Positions 1-8,986 of a stretch of DNA of 38,410 bases are shown piece by piece (the stretch's first letter is position 1; the number at the start of each line of letters is the position of its first letter). The notes under the pieces are model-generated. The model was not told the DNA's origin, ran no database searches, and was given only the letters and a program-made list of their open reading frames with translations. Made by a program: the position numbers and the translations under genes. The stretch is from Woeseiaceae bacterium (GTDB taxonomy: Bacteria > Pseudomonadota > Gammaproteobacteria > Steroidobacterales > Woeseiaceae), in contig JASJBE010000044.1 in NCBI GenBank assembly GCA_030066655.1, forward strand, positions 1-38,410, written 5' to 3'.

Positions 1-185
1 AGAGTCGCCCCGCTATTTCTGGGCACGGCGTATCAGTTTTTGTCATAACATAAAGCACCGACGACGGGCTGGCGGCGCGGACGGCCGGGCGGTCCGGTGC
101 CGGCCCCGATCGGGCGGGTCGTCGCCGGCATGGCGCCTGCGCAGACCGGGTGCTATTTTCCGGCCAGACAAACAGGGGGAAGGAC

Positions 186-821
186 ATGCGCACACTCATC
201 GCCAGCCTGCTGCTGGCCGCCATCGCGCTGCCTGCGGGCATCGCCAAAGCCGACGACAAGGCCGCCGTTTTCATGTTCGTCCGGGACGGATCGCGCGACC
301 TCGAGCTGATGCTGAGCCGCGAGGTTGGCGTCATGCGCCAGATGCTGGAGGACGCGGGCTACACGGTGGACATTGCGACCGCCTCCGGGGAGCCGATGGT
401 GGCCGAGTCGGTCACGCTGACGCCGACGGTACGCCTGGAGGACGTGGAGATCGCCGCCTACGCCGGCGTCGTGCTGCCGTGTATGGCGCCCGCGCCGGGC
501 ATGCCGGTGCCTGCCGACGTCGATCGGATCATGGTCGAAGCGGTGACGACGGGCCTGCCCATCGCGGCCTCGCGCGGCTCGGTCGCGACGCTGGCGAAGG
601 CCGGCGGCGTCGCCGACCGGCAGTATGCCTACGCGAGCCCGGTCGACGTCGCCAAACGCCCCGACTTCGCGGGCGGCGACTTCCAGGGCACCGGCGTCAT
701 CCGCGACGGCAACATCAGCACCGCCGGCATCTGCCCGCTGGCCGCGCGCGAGCTCGGCGAACCGGACGGCACGGTTGAGCTGATGCAGCAGTTCATCGCG
801 TCGCTCACCGAGCGCGGCTGA
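186..821 (+). CDS. Exported DJ-1/PfpI-like protein lacking the usual nucleophile Cys
   Basis: A 211-residue protein starting at the ATG at 186, which has a purine-rich ribosome site (GGGGGAAGG) just upstream; an ATG 36 bases earlier is less well placed. Residues 1-22 form a signal peptide ending near AKA-DD, so the product should be periplasmic. The rest reads as a class I glutamine amidotransferase-like DJ-1/PfpI fold, with a beta strand near AVFMFV, the GVVLP strand and the GLPIAA strand. In this family the nucleophile elbow normally reads A-I-C-H-G. Here it reads AASRGS, with Ser129 where Cys is expected, and the only nearby Cys is C99 after the VVLP strand. Protease, deglycase or hydratase activity is therefore doubtful, and a binding role is possible. 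It lies 15 bases upstream of oadG on the same strand and may share its transcript. Family is fairly sure; function is unknown. Confidence 0.75.
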   Translation: MRTLIASLLLAAIALPAGIAKADDKAAVFMFVRDGSRDLELMLSREVGVMRQMLEDAGYTVDIATASGEPMVAESVTLTPTVRLEDVEIAAYAGVVLPCMAPAPGMPVPADVDRIMVEAVTTGLPIAASRGSVATLAKAGGVADRQYAYASPVDVAKRPDFAGGDFQGTGVIRDGNISTAGICPLAARELGEPDGTVELMQQFIASLTERG

Positions 822-836
822 CCGGCGGCAGCATTC

Positions 837-1067
837 ATGGAAGGCGATCTGATTGGCCGCGGCGTCGAGCTGATGCTGGTCGGCATGGGCACGGTGTTCG
901 TGTTCCTGACCCTGCTGGTGGGCGCCACGACACTGATGTCCGGTTTCGTCGACCGCTATCTGCCCGCGCCGGACACGACGGCGACACAGCCCGGCGACGG
1001 GCCGACCGCGGAGGAAGTCGCGGCCATCGCCGTCGCCATTGCCCGCCACCGCAACCCATCATCCTAG
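837..1067 (+). CDS. oadG: Oxaloacetate decarboxylase gamma subunit
   Basis: This 76-residue protein has one transmembrane helix (about residues 10-34, [19 protein letters not shown]) followed by a short polar tail, the standard build of OadG. In the complex, gamma anchors the biotinylated alpha subunit to the membrane beta subunit and helps assembly. Typical OadG is about 80 residues, so it looks complete. The last residues contain a hydrophobic AIAVAIARH stretch, like the C-terminal tail that contacts alpha in known complexes. The gene is followed directly by oadA and oadB, which makes the assignment firm despite weak sequence conservation in this family. Confidence 0.9.
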   Translation: MEGDLIGRGVELMLVGMGTVFVFLTLLVGATTLMSGFVDRYLPAPDTTATQPGDGPTAEEVAAIAVAIARHRNPSS

Positions 1068-1083
1068 AATCGGGAAGAACGTT

Positions 1084-2856
1084 ATGACCGAGGCCAAACC
1101 GCTCGGAATCACCGAGCTGGTCCTGCGCGACGGACATCAGAGCCTGTTCGCGACCCGCATGCGTATCGACGACATGCTGCCGATCGCCGAAAAGCTCGAT
1201 CAGGTGGGCTACTGGTCCCTCGAGACCTGGGGCGGCGCGACGTTCGATGCGTGCATCCGCTACCTGGGCGAGGACCCGTGGGATCGCATCCGCGAGTTCA
1301 AGAAGGCGATGCCGAATACGCCCCAGCAGATGCTGTTCCGCGGCCAGAGCATCCTGGGCTATCGCCACTATGCCGACGACGTCGTCGAGAAGTTCGTCGA
1401 GCGCGCGGCGGTCAACGGCGTGGACGTATTCCGCATCTTCGACGCGATGAACGACATGCGCAATCTCGAGACCGCGGTCAAGGCGACGCGCAAGGTCGGC
1501 AAACACGCGCAGGGCACGATCTCGTACACGGTCAGCCCGGTGCATACGATCGATCTGTGGGTCGATCTCGGCCGACGGATCGAGGACATGGGCGCCCACT
1601 CGATCTGCATCAAGGACATGGCCGGGCTGCTGAGGCCGTACACCGCGTTCGAGCTCGTCAAGCGACTGAAGGGAGCCCTCGATATCCCGGTGCAGCTGCA
1701 CTGCCACGCGACTACCGGCATGTCGACCGCGGCCTGCGTCAAGGCCGCCGAGGCCGGCATCGACAACATCGACACGTCGGTGTCGTCGATGAGCATGACC
1801 TACGGGCATTCGCCGACCGAGACGCTGGTGGCGATCATGGAGGACAGTGACCGGCCGACCGGTCTCGACATCGGCCGGATCGAGCAAATCGCGGCCTATT
1901 TCCGCGAGGTGCGCAAGAAGTACGCGCGTTTCGAGGGCAGCCTCAAGGGCGTCGACTCACGCATCCTCGTCGCGCAGGTGCCGGGCGGCATGCTGACGAA
2001 TCTGGAGAATCAGCTGCGCGAGCAGAACGCGAGCGACCGCATCGACGAGGTGCTCGACGAGATCCCGCAGGTGCGCGAGGACCTGGGCATGATCCCGCTG
2101 GTGACGCCGACCTCGCAGATCGTCGGCACCCAGGCGGTGATCAACGTGCTGTCGGGCAAGCGCTATCAGACGATCACCCGCGAGGCGGCCGGCATCCTCA
2201 AAGGCGAGTACGGCGCGACCCCGGCACCGCTCAACAGCGCGCTGCAGGCCAAGGTGCTCGACGGCGGTGAGCCGATCACCGTACGCCCGGCTGACCTGCT
2301 CGAGCCGGAGATAGAGTCGCAGACGGCGCAGCTCGAGAAGCTGGCGCTCGAGGGCGGCTTCGCGCTCAGCGACGACAAGATCGACGACGTGCTGACCTAT
2401 GCGCTGTTTCCGCAGGTCGGATCACACTTCCTGGAGCACCGCGGCGACCCGTCGGCGTTCGAACCGCCGCCGCAGGCCGAGGACGCGAAACCGGCGGAAG
2501 CCGTGGCGCCCGCCGCCACCGCGGGCCCGGCGGTCTACGACGTGCGCGTGAACGGCAGGCCGTTCACGGTCGAGGTGGCCGAGAGCGGTCAGCTCGCAAG
2601 CGTGCAGCCGACGACGGCCGTCGCTCCGGTATCGTCGACGTCCGGCGATCCGGTGCCGGCGATGCTCGCGGGCAACGTGTTCAGGGTGCTGGTGTCCCCG
2701 GGAGACACGGTCACGGAAGGCCAGGCGCTGATCGTCATCGAGGCGATGAAGATGGAGACGCAGATCTCCGCGCCGCGCAACGGGACCGTTGCCGAGGTGT
2801 GCGTCAGCGAAGGCGACACGGTCGCGGTGGGCGACCCGCTCGTCATGCTGTCCTGA
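1084..2856 (+). CDS. oadA: Oxaloacetate decarboxylase alpha subunit (biotin carrier)
   Basis: A 590-residue cytoplasmic subunit that transfers the carboxyl of oxaloacetate to biotin, yielding pyruvate. The N-terminal carboxyltransferase TIM barrel carries the metal-site motif [10 protein letters not shown] near residue 15 and the LHCHATTG motif that supplies metal-binding histidines. A conserved PYC_OADA domain follows, then an Ala/Pro-rich linker (about residues 460-490) and a C-terminal biotinyl domain with EAMKMET, where Lys556 is the biotinylation site. The ATG at 1084 is chosen because the [13 protein letters not shown] segment starts right after it. An in-frame ATG at 1039 lies inside oadG and would add 15 unconserved residues. 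Gene order gamma-alpha-beta is the classical one. Confidence 0.97.
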   Translation: MTEAKPLGITELVLRDGHQSLFATRMRIDDMLPIAEKLDQVGYWSLETWGGATFDACIRYLGEDPWDRIREFKKAMPNTPQQMLFRGQSILGYRHYADDVVEKFVERAAVNGVDVFRIFDAMNDMRNLETAVKATRKVGKHAQGTISYTVSPVHTIDLWVDLGRRIEDMGAHSICIKDMAGLLRPYTAFELVKRLKGALDIPVQLHCHATTGMSTAACVKAAEAGIDNIDTSVSSMSMTYGHSPTETLVAIMEDSDRPTGLDIGRIEQIAAYFREVRKKYARFEGSLKGVDSRILVAQVPGGMLTNLENQLREQNASDRIDEVLDEIPQVREDLGMIPLVTPTSQIVGTQAVINVLSGKRYQTITREAAGILKGEYGATPAPLNSALQAKVLDGGEPITVRPADLLEPEIESQTAQLEKLALEGGFALSDDKIDDVLTYALFPQVGSHFLEHRGDPSAFEPPPQAEDAKPAEAVAPAATAGPAVYDVRVNGRPFTVEVAESGQLASVQPTTAVAPVSSTSGDPVPAMLAGNVFRVLVSPGDTVTEGQALIVIEAMKMETQISAPRNGTVAEVCVSEGDTVAVGDPLVMLS

Positions 2857-2859
2857 TCG

Positions 2860-3990
2860 ATGGAGCTCATCGAACAGATCTGGCTGGGCTCCGGCCTGTA
2901 CCAGCTCACGCTGGGCAGGTTCGTCATGATCTGCGTCGGGCTCGGGCTCCTCTATCTGGGTATCGTCAAACGTTTCGAGCCGCTGCTCCTGGTGACGATC
3001 GGCTTCGGCGGCGTGCTCTCCAACATCCCGGGCGTCGAGATTGCCACCGGCGACGGCCTGCTCCACCTCACCTACGTGGTCGGCATCGAGACCGGCGTGT
3101 TCCCGCTGGTGATCTTCATGGGCGTTGGCGCCCTCACCGACTTCGGCCCGTTGCTTGCGAATCCGCGCACGCTGTTCCTCGGCGCCGCCGCGCAGTTCGG
3201 CATCTTTGCCACGCTGCTCGGCGCGCTCGGCCTGACGGCCATCGGCTGGATGGACTTCTCGGTCAGGGAAGCGGCAGCCATCGGCATCATCGGCGGCGCC
3301 GACGGACCGACGGCCATCTACGTGGCCGGGCAGCTAGCGCCGAATCTGCTCGGCGCCATCGCCGTCGCCGCGTATTCGTACATGGCGCTCGTGCCCCTGA
3401 TCCAGCCGCCCATCATCAAGGCGCTGACCAGCGAGAAAGAGCGGGCAATCGAGATGGTGCAGCTCCGTCACGTGTCGCAGGCGGAACGCATCCTGTTCCC
3501 ACTGGTACTCCTGCTGCTGGTCGCCCTGCTGCTGCCGTCCGCCGCGCCGCTCGTCGGCATGCTCTGCTTCGGGAACCTGATGCGCGAGTGCGGCGTGGTC
3601 GATCGCCTGTCCGAGACGACCCAGAACGCGCTGATCAACATCGTGACGATCTTCCTCGGCCTGGCGGTCGGCTCGAAGCTGTCGGCGGAGCAGTTCCTGG
3701 TGCCGAGCACCCTGGGCATCCTGGTGCTCGGCATGGTGGCGTTTGCGATCGGCACCGCCAGCGGCGTGCTGATGGGCAAGCTGATGAATCGGCTGTCGAA
3801 GAACCCCGTCAACCCGGTGATCGGCGCCGCCGGCGTGTCGGCCGTGCCGATGGCGGCGCGGGTCGCGAACACCGTCGGCCTCGAGGCGAATCCGCACAAC
3901 ATCCTGCTGATGCACGCGATGGGCCCGAACGTGGCCGGCGTTATTGGTTCGGCCGTTGCCGCCGGCGTCATGATCCTGTTTGCGGGATAG
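2860..3990 (+). CDS. oadB: Oxaloacetate decarboxylase beta subunit, sodium pump
   Basis: A 376-residue polytopic membrane protein that decarboxylates carboxybiotin and uses the energy to export Na+. Hallmarks are the [11 protein letters not shown] motif, in which Asp148 matches the essential Na+-site aspartate of this family, and the C-terminal helix pair with [17 protein letters not shown]. It starts 3 bases after the oadA stop, so translation is probably coupled. Length is slightly below the roughly 430 residues of the Klebsiella protein, but the sequence begins and ends at conserved points, so it seems intact. With OadG and OadA it completes a Na+-translocating decarboxylase feeding pyruvate metabolism and a sodium gradient. 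Confidence 0.96.
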   Translation: MELIEQIWLGSGLYQLTLGRFVMICVGLGLLYLGIVKRFEPLLLVTIGFGGVLSNIPGVEIATGDGLLHLTYVVGIETGVFPLVIFMGVGALTDFGPLLANPRTLFLGAAAQFGIFATLLGALGLTAIGWMDFSVREAAAIGIIGGADGPTAIYVAGQLAPNLLGAIAVAAYSYMALVPLIQPPIIKALTSEKERAIEMVQLRHVSQAERILFPLVLLLLVALLLPSAAPLVGMLCFGNLMRECGVVDRLSETTQNALINIVTIFLGLAVGSKLSAEQFLVPSTLGILVLGMVAFAIGTASGVLMGKLMNRLSKNPVNPVIGAAGVSAVPMAARVANTVGLEANPHNILLMHAMGPNVAGVIGSAVAAGVMILFAG

Positions 3991-4053
3991 ACCCGCGAAG
4001 ACCGCTGTCACCACCCGTGGTCTACTGCAGGTGGCAGGTTTCTGTTGAGGCGA

Positions 4054-4086
4054 AAGGCCGATTGCCGTCTGTTGGCAACCGGCCTT
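4054..4086. terminator. Hairpin downstream of oadB
   Basis: AAGGCCG pairs with CGGCCTT, and after a single A/C mismatch TTGCC pairs with GGCAA around a 7-base loop. There is no long T run on either side. It lies between the convergent oadB and the small minus-strand gene, where a terminator is expected, but without the T tract it may only be a stabilising 3' hairpin. Confidence 0.4.
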
Positions 4087-4189
4087 GTACAAGCCTATCG
4101 AATCGTGAACACCGCGACGTGCGACGGATAGCCCCATGGGCGTCCCTCGATGCCAGCGAGCGGGACATCAGAAGGCGGTTCTTCCGGCG

Positions 4190-4315
4190 TCAACAGTTGT
4201 CGCGCGAGCAGGCGCGGTCGTCATCGTCGTCTGCCCAGGCCGCTTGCGCCGGGATCATGGCAGCGGTCAACAGCGCCGCTAGCCACATCAGGCGCCTGGA
4301 CTTCGTTGTGTTCAT
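4190..4315 (-). CDS. Very small predicted exported peptide (41 aa)
   Basis: On the minus strand an ATG at 4315 opens a 41-codon frame ending at TGA (4190-4192). It is preceded by a strong ribosome site: the complement of 4316-4335 reads AGAGGGAGGGGGTAGAA before the ATG. The peptide starts MNTTKSRR, continues with a hydrophobic stretch (LMWLAALLTAAMIPAQA) and has a signal-peptidase-like AQAAWA site, leaving a mature tail of about 12 residues, DDDDDRACSRDNC. Basic start, hydrophobic core and cleavage site are all as expected of a Sec signal peptide. It could be a genuine small periplasmic peptide with two Cys, or the intact 5' end of a gene whose body was lost. No continuation was recognised in the other frames downstream. 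Too short for any family assignment. Confidence 0.5.
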   Translation of the reverse strand: MNTTKSRRLMWLAALLTAAMIPAQAAWADDDDDRACSRDNC

Positions 4316-4514
4316 TTCTACCCCCTCCCTCTGTCAGTCTCTTGAGTCTAGACGGGAATGGCCGAGCCGCACGCAGCGCGCCAGCAAGGAATGAGGCCTG
4401 GAAGCCAGCAAGGCCGCGCTATCGCTGCGATGGAAATTTTCTCGTCAACCAAATCGGATCCCGCCCGTTGCTAGGAGGAAGAACCTCTCAATCACTCTTA
4501 CCAAGGGATCTGTC
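4316..4514. other. Divergent intergenic region
   Basis: Apart from the two ribosome sites at its ends (the GGAGG complement near 4325, and AAGGGAT at about 4502-4508), nothing convincing is visible. It presumably holds promoters for the small minus-strand peptide gene and the lipoprotein gene. I could not pick a good sigma-70 promoter. Together with the 3991-4189 stretch, this is the longest region of the window without a sizeable gene. Confidence 0.4.
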
Positions 4515-6386
4515 ATGAAAGGGATGTTACGTAAGCTGTCTTTACTCCTCGTGCCGTTTGCACTGGTCGCCTGTGGCGGCGGATCGTCGGAGCCGCCTCC
4601 GTCTCTCGCCCTCGTCTGTGATCCGGCGAATCCGGACACGCACGCCGAATGCGGCACCGTCCTGCTGGGACTCACCGACGCAGACGGAGATTTTCTCAAT
4701 TACACGGTCGACGTCGTGTCGTTAACGCTGGAGACGGCTAACGGGCGCGTCGTTGAGACGCTGCCTCGCAGCACACGGATCAACTTCGCCGAATACGTCG
4801 ACCTGACCGAGTTGTTCACGGTCGCGACGGTTCCGCCGGCCACGTACGTCGGCGGTTCGATTACGCTGGACTACAGCGATGCTGAGGTCTTTGTTGAAGA
4901 CAACGGCGAGGCCAGGGAGGCGACCGTTATCGATGATGAAGGCGCCGAACTGATACAGGCGTCGTTGTCCGTCTCCCTGTCGAACAGGGATCGCCTCGTT
5001 GTCACTCGCGGGCGGCCGGCATTCCTGCAGCTCGACTTTGATCTTGAAGCCTCGCACGTCGTCGACCTGACACCGGCAGAGGCAACGGCACAGGCCGAGC
5101 CTTTCATTCTCGCCGAGGTTACCCCGGTCGATGAAAAGACGATCCGCGTGCGCGGACCGATTGTCGACGTCGCAGTGGATGCAATGAGCTATACCGTCGC
5201 TATCCGTCCGTTCCGCGATCGGGAAGGCGATTTCGGACGAGCCACCGTGAACGTGACCGATGACACGGAGCTCGAGGTGAACGGCGAGATGTTTGCGGGT
5301 GTCGCCGGCCTGGAGGCGCTGGCGGCAGCGGGTGCCGGGACACCGAGCATTGCGCTGGGAGTCCTGGACGTCGAGGCGCGTGAGTTCACCGCTGAACGCG
5401 TGTTGGCCGGCAGCAGCGTGCCCGGCATCGATCGCGACGCGGTGACGGGCAACATCATCGCTCGCAACGGAAACTTCCTGACCATCCGCGGTGCGACGAT
5501 CATTCCGTCCGATCGCCGCGCGCATTTCCACGATGACGTCGTTGTCGAGGTCAGTGAGAACACCCGCGTGTTCAAAGACGGCAACCGCGACGCTGGTGTA
5601 ACGATTGACGATCTGTCCATCGGTCAGCGCGTGACGGTGCGAGGCAACCAGCCGACGCCGTCCGTGGATGCCAACGCGCCGGACGTACTGTTTGATGCGA
5701 CGGAGGGTGCTGTCAGGATGCATTTGACGCGTCTGTCCGGTGTCGTCAACACGGTCGTGCCTGGCGAAACATCGATTGACCTGCAGTCGATCGACAGGCG
5801 TCGGGTCTCGATCTTCGACTTCAGCGGCACGGGCACATCGCCCGAGACGGATGCCGACCCGAACAATTACCAGGTGGTCACCGGACCGATCACGCTGTCG
5901 AATTTCGCCGAGGGCAAGCCGATTGTTGCGAAAGGTTTCCCGACCGCGTTCGGCGTCGCGCCCCCGGACTTCGTGGGCCGCACGGTGATCGACTTCAGCG
6001 ACGTCCGCAGCAAGCTCGGTATCGGTTGGGGAGCCGACGGTACGCTTGCACCGTTCCTCTCCCTCGGAGTCGAAGGGCTAGTCCTGGATAACGAGAATCC
6101 GGACATCGACGTGCGCAAGTACATCAAGCAGGGCCCGGTCCTGATTGACCTGACGGAGCTGCCGTCCGGCACGACCATCGTCCCCAGGGAGGCAGGTCGC
6201 ACGCTGTTCGCCATCAAGTCGGGTGACAGCCTTCGCCTGTACACAGATTTTGGTGACTTTGTGGAAGACCTGTCGACCAGCCTCGATGGTGCGACCGCCG
6301 CCAGGGCGATGCATGCCGTCGGCATGTATGACGCCGGCAGCAATGTCTTCACTGCCGCCAAGCTGGGCATCCTGCTGATCGACTGA
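4515..6386 (+). CDS. Lipoprotein with DUF4382/DUF5666-like domains
   Basis: A 623-residue lipoprotein. The signal sequence ends in the lipobox LVAC with Cys20 as the lipidated residue, followed by a GGGSSEPPP linker. The N-terminal part (about residues 30-190) has the look of DUF4382, with a repeated TVDVVSLTLE type strand and a PPATYVGGSITLDYSDAEV segment. The middle contains at least two DUF5666-like beta units of the form GNI..RNGNFLTIRGATI..VEVSENTRVFKDG...GQRVTVRGN. These domains are common in lipoproteins of marine gammaproteobacteria; their function is not known. The start is supported by AAGGGAT about 7 bases upstream. The gene stands alone, closed by a strong terminator. Nothing suggests an enzyme, as no catalytic motif is visible. 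Confidence 0.8.
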   Translation: MKGMLRKLSLLLVPFALVACGGGSSEPPPSLALVCDPANPDTHAECGTVLLGLTDADGDFLNYTVDVVSLTLETANGRVVETLPRSTRINFAEYVDLTELFTVATVPPATYVGGSITLDYSDAEVFVEDNGEAREATVIDDEGAELIQASLSVSLSNRDRLVVTRGRPAFLQLDFDLEASHVVDLTPAEATAQAEPFILAEVTPVDEKTIRVRGPIVDVAVDAMSYTVAIRPFRDREGDFGRATVNVTDDTELEVNGEMFAGVAGLEALAAAGAGTPSIALGVLDVEAREFTAERVLAGSSVPGIDRDAVTGNIIARNGNFLTIRGATIIPSDRRAHFHDDVVVEVSENTRVFKDGNRDAGVTIDDLSIGQRVTVRGNQPTPSVDANAPDVLFDATEGAVRMHLTRLSGVVNTVVPGETSIDLQSIDRRRVSIFDFSGTGTSPETDADPNNYQVVTGPITLSNFAEGKPIVAKGFPTAFGVAPPDFVGRTVIDFSDVRSKLGIGWGADGTLAPFLSLGVEGLVLDNENPDIDVRKYIKQGPVLIDLTELPSGTTIVPREAGRTLFAIKSGDSLRLYTDFGDFVEDLSTSLDGATAARAMHAVGMYDAGSNVFTAAKLGILLID

Positions 6387-6407
6387 GTTCCGTTTCTTCT
6401 GGCAGGT

Positions 6408-6440
6408 GAGGCGCCGCGAGTTCGCGGCGCCTCTTTTTCT
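6408..6440 (+). terminator. Rho-independent terminator of the lipoprotein gene
   Basis: GAGGCGCCGCG pairs perfectly with CGCGGCGCCTC around the loop AGTT, followed by TTTTTCTTT. Placed 22 bases after the stop codon of the lipoprotein gene. Confidence 0.93.
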
Positions 6441-6488
6441 TTAGCCACGGCCGACGCTGTCCGTATCGGCATTGTGTCGGACAATAAA

Positions 6489-6512
6489 AAAGGGGACCGA
6501 CAGGTCCCCTTT
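6489..6512. terminator. Bidirectional terminator, mainly for the M20 peptidase gene
   Basis: AAAGGGGACC pairs with GGTCCCCTTT around GACA. Read on the minus strand it is followed by TTT then ATTGT, and on the plus strand by CTTTGTTT. It closes the minus-strand operon that ends at 6536 and can stop residual plus-strand transcripts. Confidence 0.85.
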
Positions 6513-6535
6513 CTTTGTTTGTCGGCTCGCCGTCT

Positions 6536-7966
6536 TCAGGCTGCCTTCTTCAGCCCCGACTTGTGTTCGAAATGGTCCTTCAACACTTGCGCGACGCAGG
6601 CGGTCACGCGCTTGCCGGTCTCGATGTGCAGGAACTCGTTCGGCCCATGCGCATTGGATTTCGGGCCTAGCAGGCCCGTAATCAGGAACTGCGCGTCAGG
6701 AAACTTCTCGCCGAGCATGCTCATGAATGGAATAGTGCCGCCCGTGCCCATGTACATCGATGGCTTGCCGAAGAACGCCATCGATGCTGTTTGCATCGAA
6801 TCGTGTAACCAATCGGCTACCGGCGGGGCACTCCAGCCCTGTCCACCGTCATTCGCGTCGAACGTCACCTTGCACAGCGGCGGCGGATCCGCCTCGAGCG
6901 CCTGACGAATGGCTTCGCCAGCGACTCGGGCGTCGCAGGTTGGCGGCAGACGGAACGACAGCTTGAGCGCATTGAACGGAAGCTGCGTGTTGCCGGCGTT
7001 GACGAGTGCCGGCAGACCGTCAGCGCCGGTCACGCTCAGCGTCGGCCGCCACGTGTTGTTCAGCAGCAGCTCGGCGTGCGACTCGGCGGGCTCGGGGCTA
7101 TCGACAGCCCACGGATACTTGTCGTACACCGTGGCACCGAGCGTCTCGGCGGCCAGCGTTGCCTGCTCGATGCGTTGCTCTGGGATCTCTTCGTGCAGCG
7201 CGTCGAGCGTAATCCTGCCCGTGTTCTCGTCTTCGAGTCGCGACAGCAGTTGTCGCAGAATGCGGAAGCTGTTCGGAACGATGCCCCCGGCGCCGCCGGA
7301 GTGAACACCCTCGGTCAGGACGTCGACGCGCAGCTCGCCGGTCAGGTTGCCGCGCAGTGACGTCGTGCACCACAGCTGATCGTAGTTTCCACATTCGGCG
7401 TCCAGGCAGACAACGAGGTCCGGCTGGCCAATGCGGCCTTCCAGCAGGTCGATGTAGTAGGGCAGATCAAAGCTGCCGCTCTCCTCGCAGCCTTCGATCA
7501 GGACGACGCAGTGAGCATGCGGGATACCCTGTTCCTGCAGCGCCCGGATTGCTGTCAGCGACCCGAACGTCGAGTAGCCGTCGTCGGCGCCGCCTCGACC
7601 GTACAGCTTGCCGTCCCGAATCGTCGGCTCCCAGGGCGACAGATCCTCGTCCCAGCCGGTGAATTCAGGTTGCTTGTCGTAATGGCCGTAGAGCAGGACG
7701 ATGTCGTCCGACTGCCCGGGTATGTCGATGAACAGCACCGGCGTGCGGCCTTCGATCTGCACGACCTCGACCGTCATGCCGTCGATGGGTTGTTTCGCAC
7801 TCCAGGCCTCCAGTTGACGAACGGCCTTCTCCATATAGCCGTGCTCGTCCCAGTCGGGATCGAACATTGGCGATTTGTTGGGTATGCGAATGTAGTCTTC
7901 GAGCTCCGGGATGATTTCGTCATCCCAGAGACCGTACACAAAGTCTTCAACCATTTTCGTGTCCAT
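6536..7966 (-). CDS. M20 family metallopeptidase
   Basis: A 476-residue zinc-dependent amidohydrolase or dipeptidase of the M20/ArgE/DapE/CPG2 family. The active-site landmarks are all present: GHYDKQP (His95 and Asp97), GRGGADDG (metal ligand Asp128), EGCEESGS (catalytic Glu161, metal ligand Glu162), the dimerisation-domain region with EGVHSGGAGG, and a C-terminal HGPNEFLHIETG that supplies the last metal histidine. No signal peptide, so cytoplasmic. The ATG at 7966 has a GGAG ribosome site upstream. It follows the metallo-beta-lactamase-fold gene by 8 bases on the same strand, so the two are one operon. The substrate cannot be fixed from sequence; size and motifs fit the carnosinase/CNDP-like dipeptidase branch better than ArgE or DapE. 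Confidence 0.93.
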   Translation of the reverse strand: MDTKMVEDFVYGLWDDEIIPELEDYIRIPNKSPMFDPDWDEHGYMEKAVRQLEAWSAKQPIDGMTVEVVQIEGRTPVLFIDIPGQSDDIVLLYGHYDKQPEFTGWDEDLSPWEPTIRDGKLYGRGGADDGYSTFGSLTAIRALQEQGIPHAHCVVLIEGCEESGSFDLPYYIDLLEGRIGQPDLVVCLDAECGNYDQLWCTTSLRGNLTGELRVDVLTEGVHSGGAGGIVPNSFRILRQLLSRLEDENTGRITLDALHEEIPEQRIEQATLAAETLGATVYDKYPWAVDSPEPAESHAELLLNNTWRPTLSVTGADGLPALVNAGNTQLPFNALKLSFRLPPTCDARVAGEAIRQALEADPPPLCKVTFDANDGGQGWSAPPVADWLHDSMQTASMAFFGKPSMYMGTGGTIPFMSMLGEKFPDAQFLITGLLGPKSNAHGPNEFLHIETGKRVTACVAQVLKDHFEHKSGLKKAA

Positions 7967-7974
7967 GGGTTCTC

Positions 7975-8844
7975 TTACTCCGTCAGGTCGCGATACAGCG
8001 TGCGCGTCATGCGCTCGGTCGTGATAAACGCCCAGTTCCAGCCCTCGTGGAATTCCGCCAGCGGATTCGCTGCAACAACCTCGTCGGCGCTCATCCCCTT
8101 GTCGACGAGTGCTTTGACTTTGCTTTGACTATCCACCAGGACCTGGAGGTTTCGTTCGAGGTCTGAACGACTGCCCAGCGGGCCGTGGCCGGCGATGATT
8201 TTCGTGTTGTCGTCGGCCATCTCGACCAGTTTTTTCTGCGCCGCGATAAACCCGTCAACGGTCCCGCCATTGTCCAGGTCGATGAACGGGAATATGTGGT
8301 TGAACAGTATGTCGCCCGCATGAATGACGTTCTGTTCGGGGAAATGAATAATCGCATCCCCGTCAGTGTGTGCTTCGGCGACATGGAGGACGTGCGCGGT
8401 CATTCCGTTTAAGTGAAACGTCACGCTGTCGGAGAACGTCAGGATCGGCAGCCCGTCCGGGTCCGTCTTTTCGTCGGCGAGCATGCGCTCGCGAATGTTG
8501 TCGTGGGCGACAACCGTGGCGCCGTGATGAGCCAGCGTCGCATTGCCGCCGATGTGATCGCCGTGCACGTGGGTGTTGATGACGAAATCGACAGGACGCC
8601 CGGCCACCTTGCCAGCGGTCTTCAATAGCGTACCGCTCAACGGTTCGACAAAGTCATCGATCAGGACAATGCGTTCCTCGCCGACGAGCAGGCCGACGGT
8701 CCCGCCGCTGAACCCGTCAGCACCCTCGATCATGTAGATGCCGGGTTCGACTTCTGTGGTCTTGAGCTCAGTGGCGATATCGAATTGCGCGTTCGCTGAG
8801 GCGCTGAGGCTCAGCAACAGGACGACGAAAAAACCTCGATGCAT
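7975..8844 (-). CDS. Periplasmic metallo-beta-lactamase-fold hydrolase
   Basis: A 289-residue protein with a cleavable signal peptide (residues 1-19, ending SANA-QF), hence periplasmic. The zinc motif HxHxDH is intact as THVHGDHIGG (His92, His94, Asp96, His97), followed by EAHTDGDAIIHFP and later HAGDILFN. This places it in the MBL-fold superfamily close to the SoxH/quinoprotein-relay and subclass B-like hydrolases that act on unknown small substrates; it is not a recognisable beta-lactamase. It is the first gene of a two-gene minus-strand operon with the M20 peptidase and is divergent from the aminotransferase gene at 8987. Confidence 0.9.
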   Translation of the reverse strand: MHRGFFVVLLLSLSASANAQFDIATELKTTEVEPGIYMIEGADGFSGGTVGLLVGEERIVLIDDFVEPLSGTLLKTAGKVAGRPVDFVINTHVHGDHIGGNATLAHHGATVVAHDNIRERMLADEKTDPDGLPILTFSDSVTFHLNGMTAHVLHVAEAHTDGDAIIHFPEQNVIHAGDILFNHIFPFIDLDNGGTVDGFIAAQKKLVEMADDNTKIIAGHGPLGSRSDLERNLQVLVDSQSKVKALVDKGMSADEVVAANPLAEFHEGWNWAFITTERMTRTLYRDLTE

Positions 8845-8986
8845 GACAAATCCCCCCGGGTGACAGACGGCCTAGTGTTCCGCAATAAACGGCCCAACGC
8901 CAGCGTCTGAACTAACGCATTTGTGGTACTGGTCATTCGAAGGTCTTTAGTGGCACAGTTACGGCCCGGGATATGGGTGGTAAGCG

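Noticed and set aside
153..1049. Long minus-strand open frame of 298 codons
   Set aside because: It lies opposite the DJ-1-like and oadG genes; the translation is Arg/His/Gly-rich with no motif, a common artefact in GC-rich DNA.
2799..4394. 531-codon plus-strand open frame overlapping oadB
   Set aside because: Arg-rich translation in the wrong frame of oadB. The oadB frame has full family motifs.
4150..4518. 122-codon plus-strand frame between oadB and the lipoprotein gene
   Set aside because: Arg/Ser/Pro-rich, no ribosome site, and the minus-strand small peptide gene at 4190-4315 is better supported.
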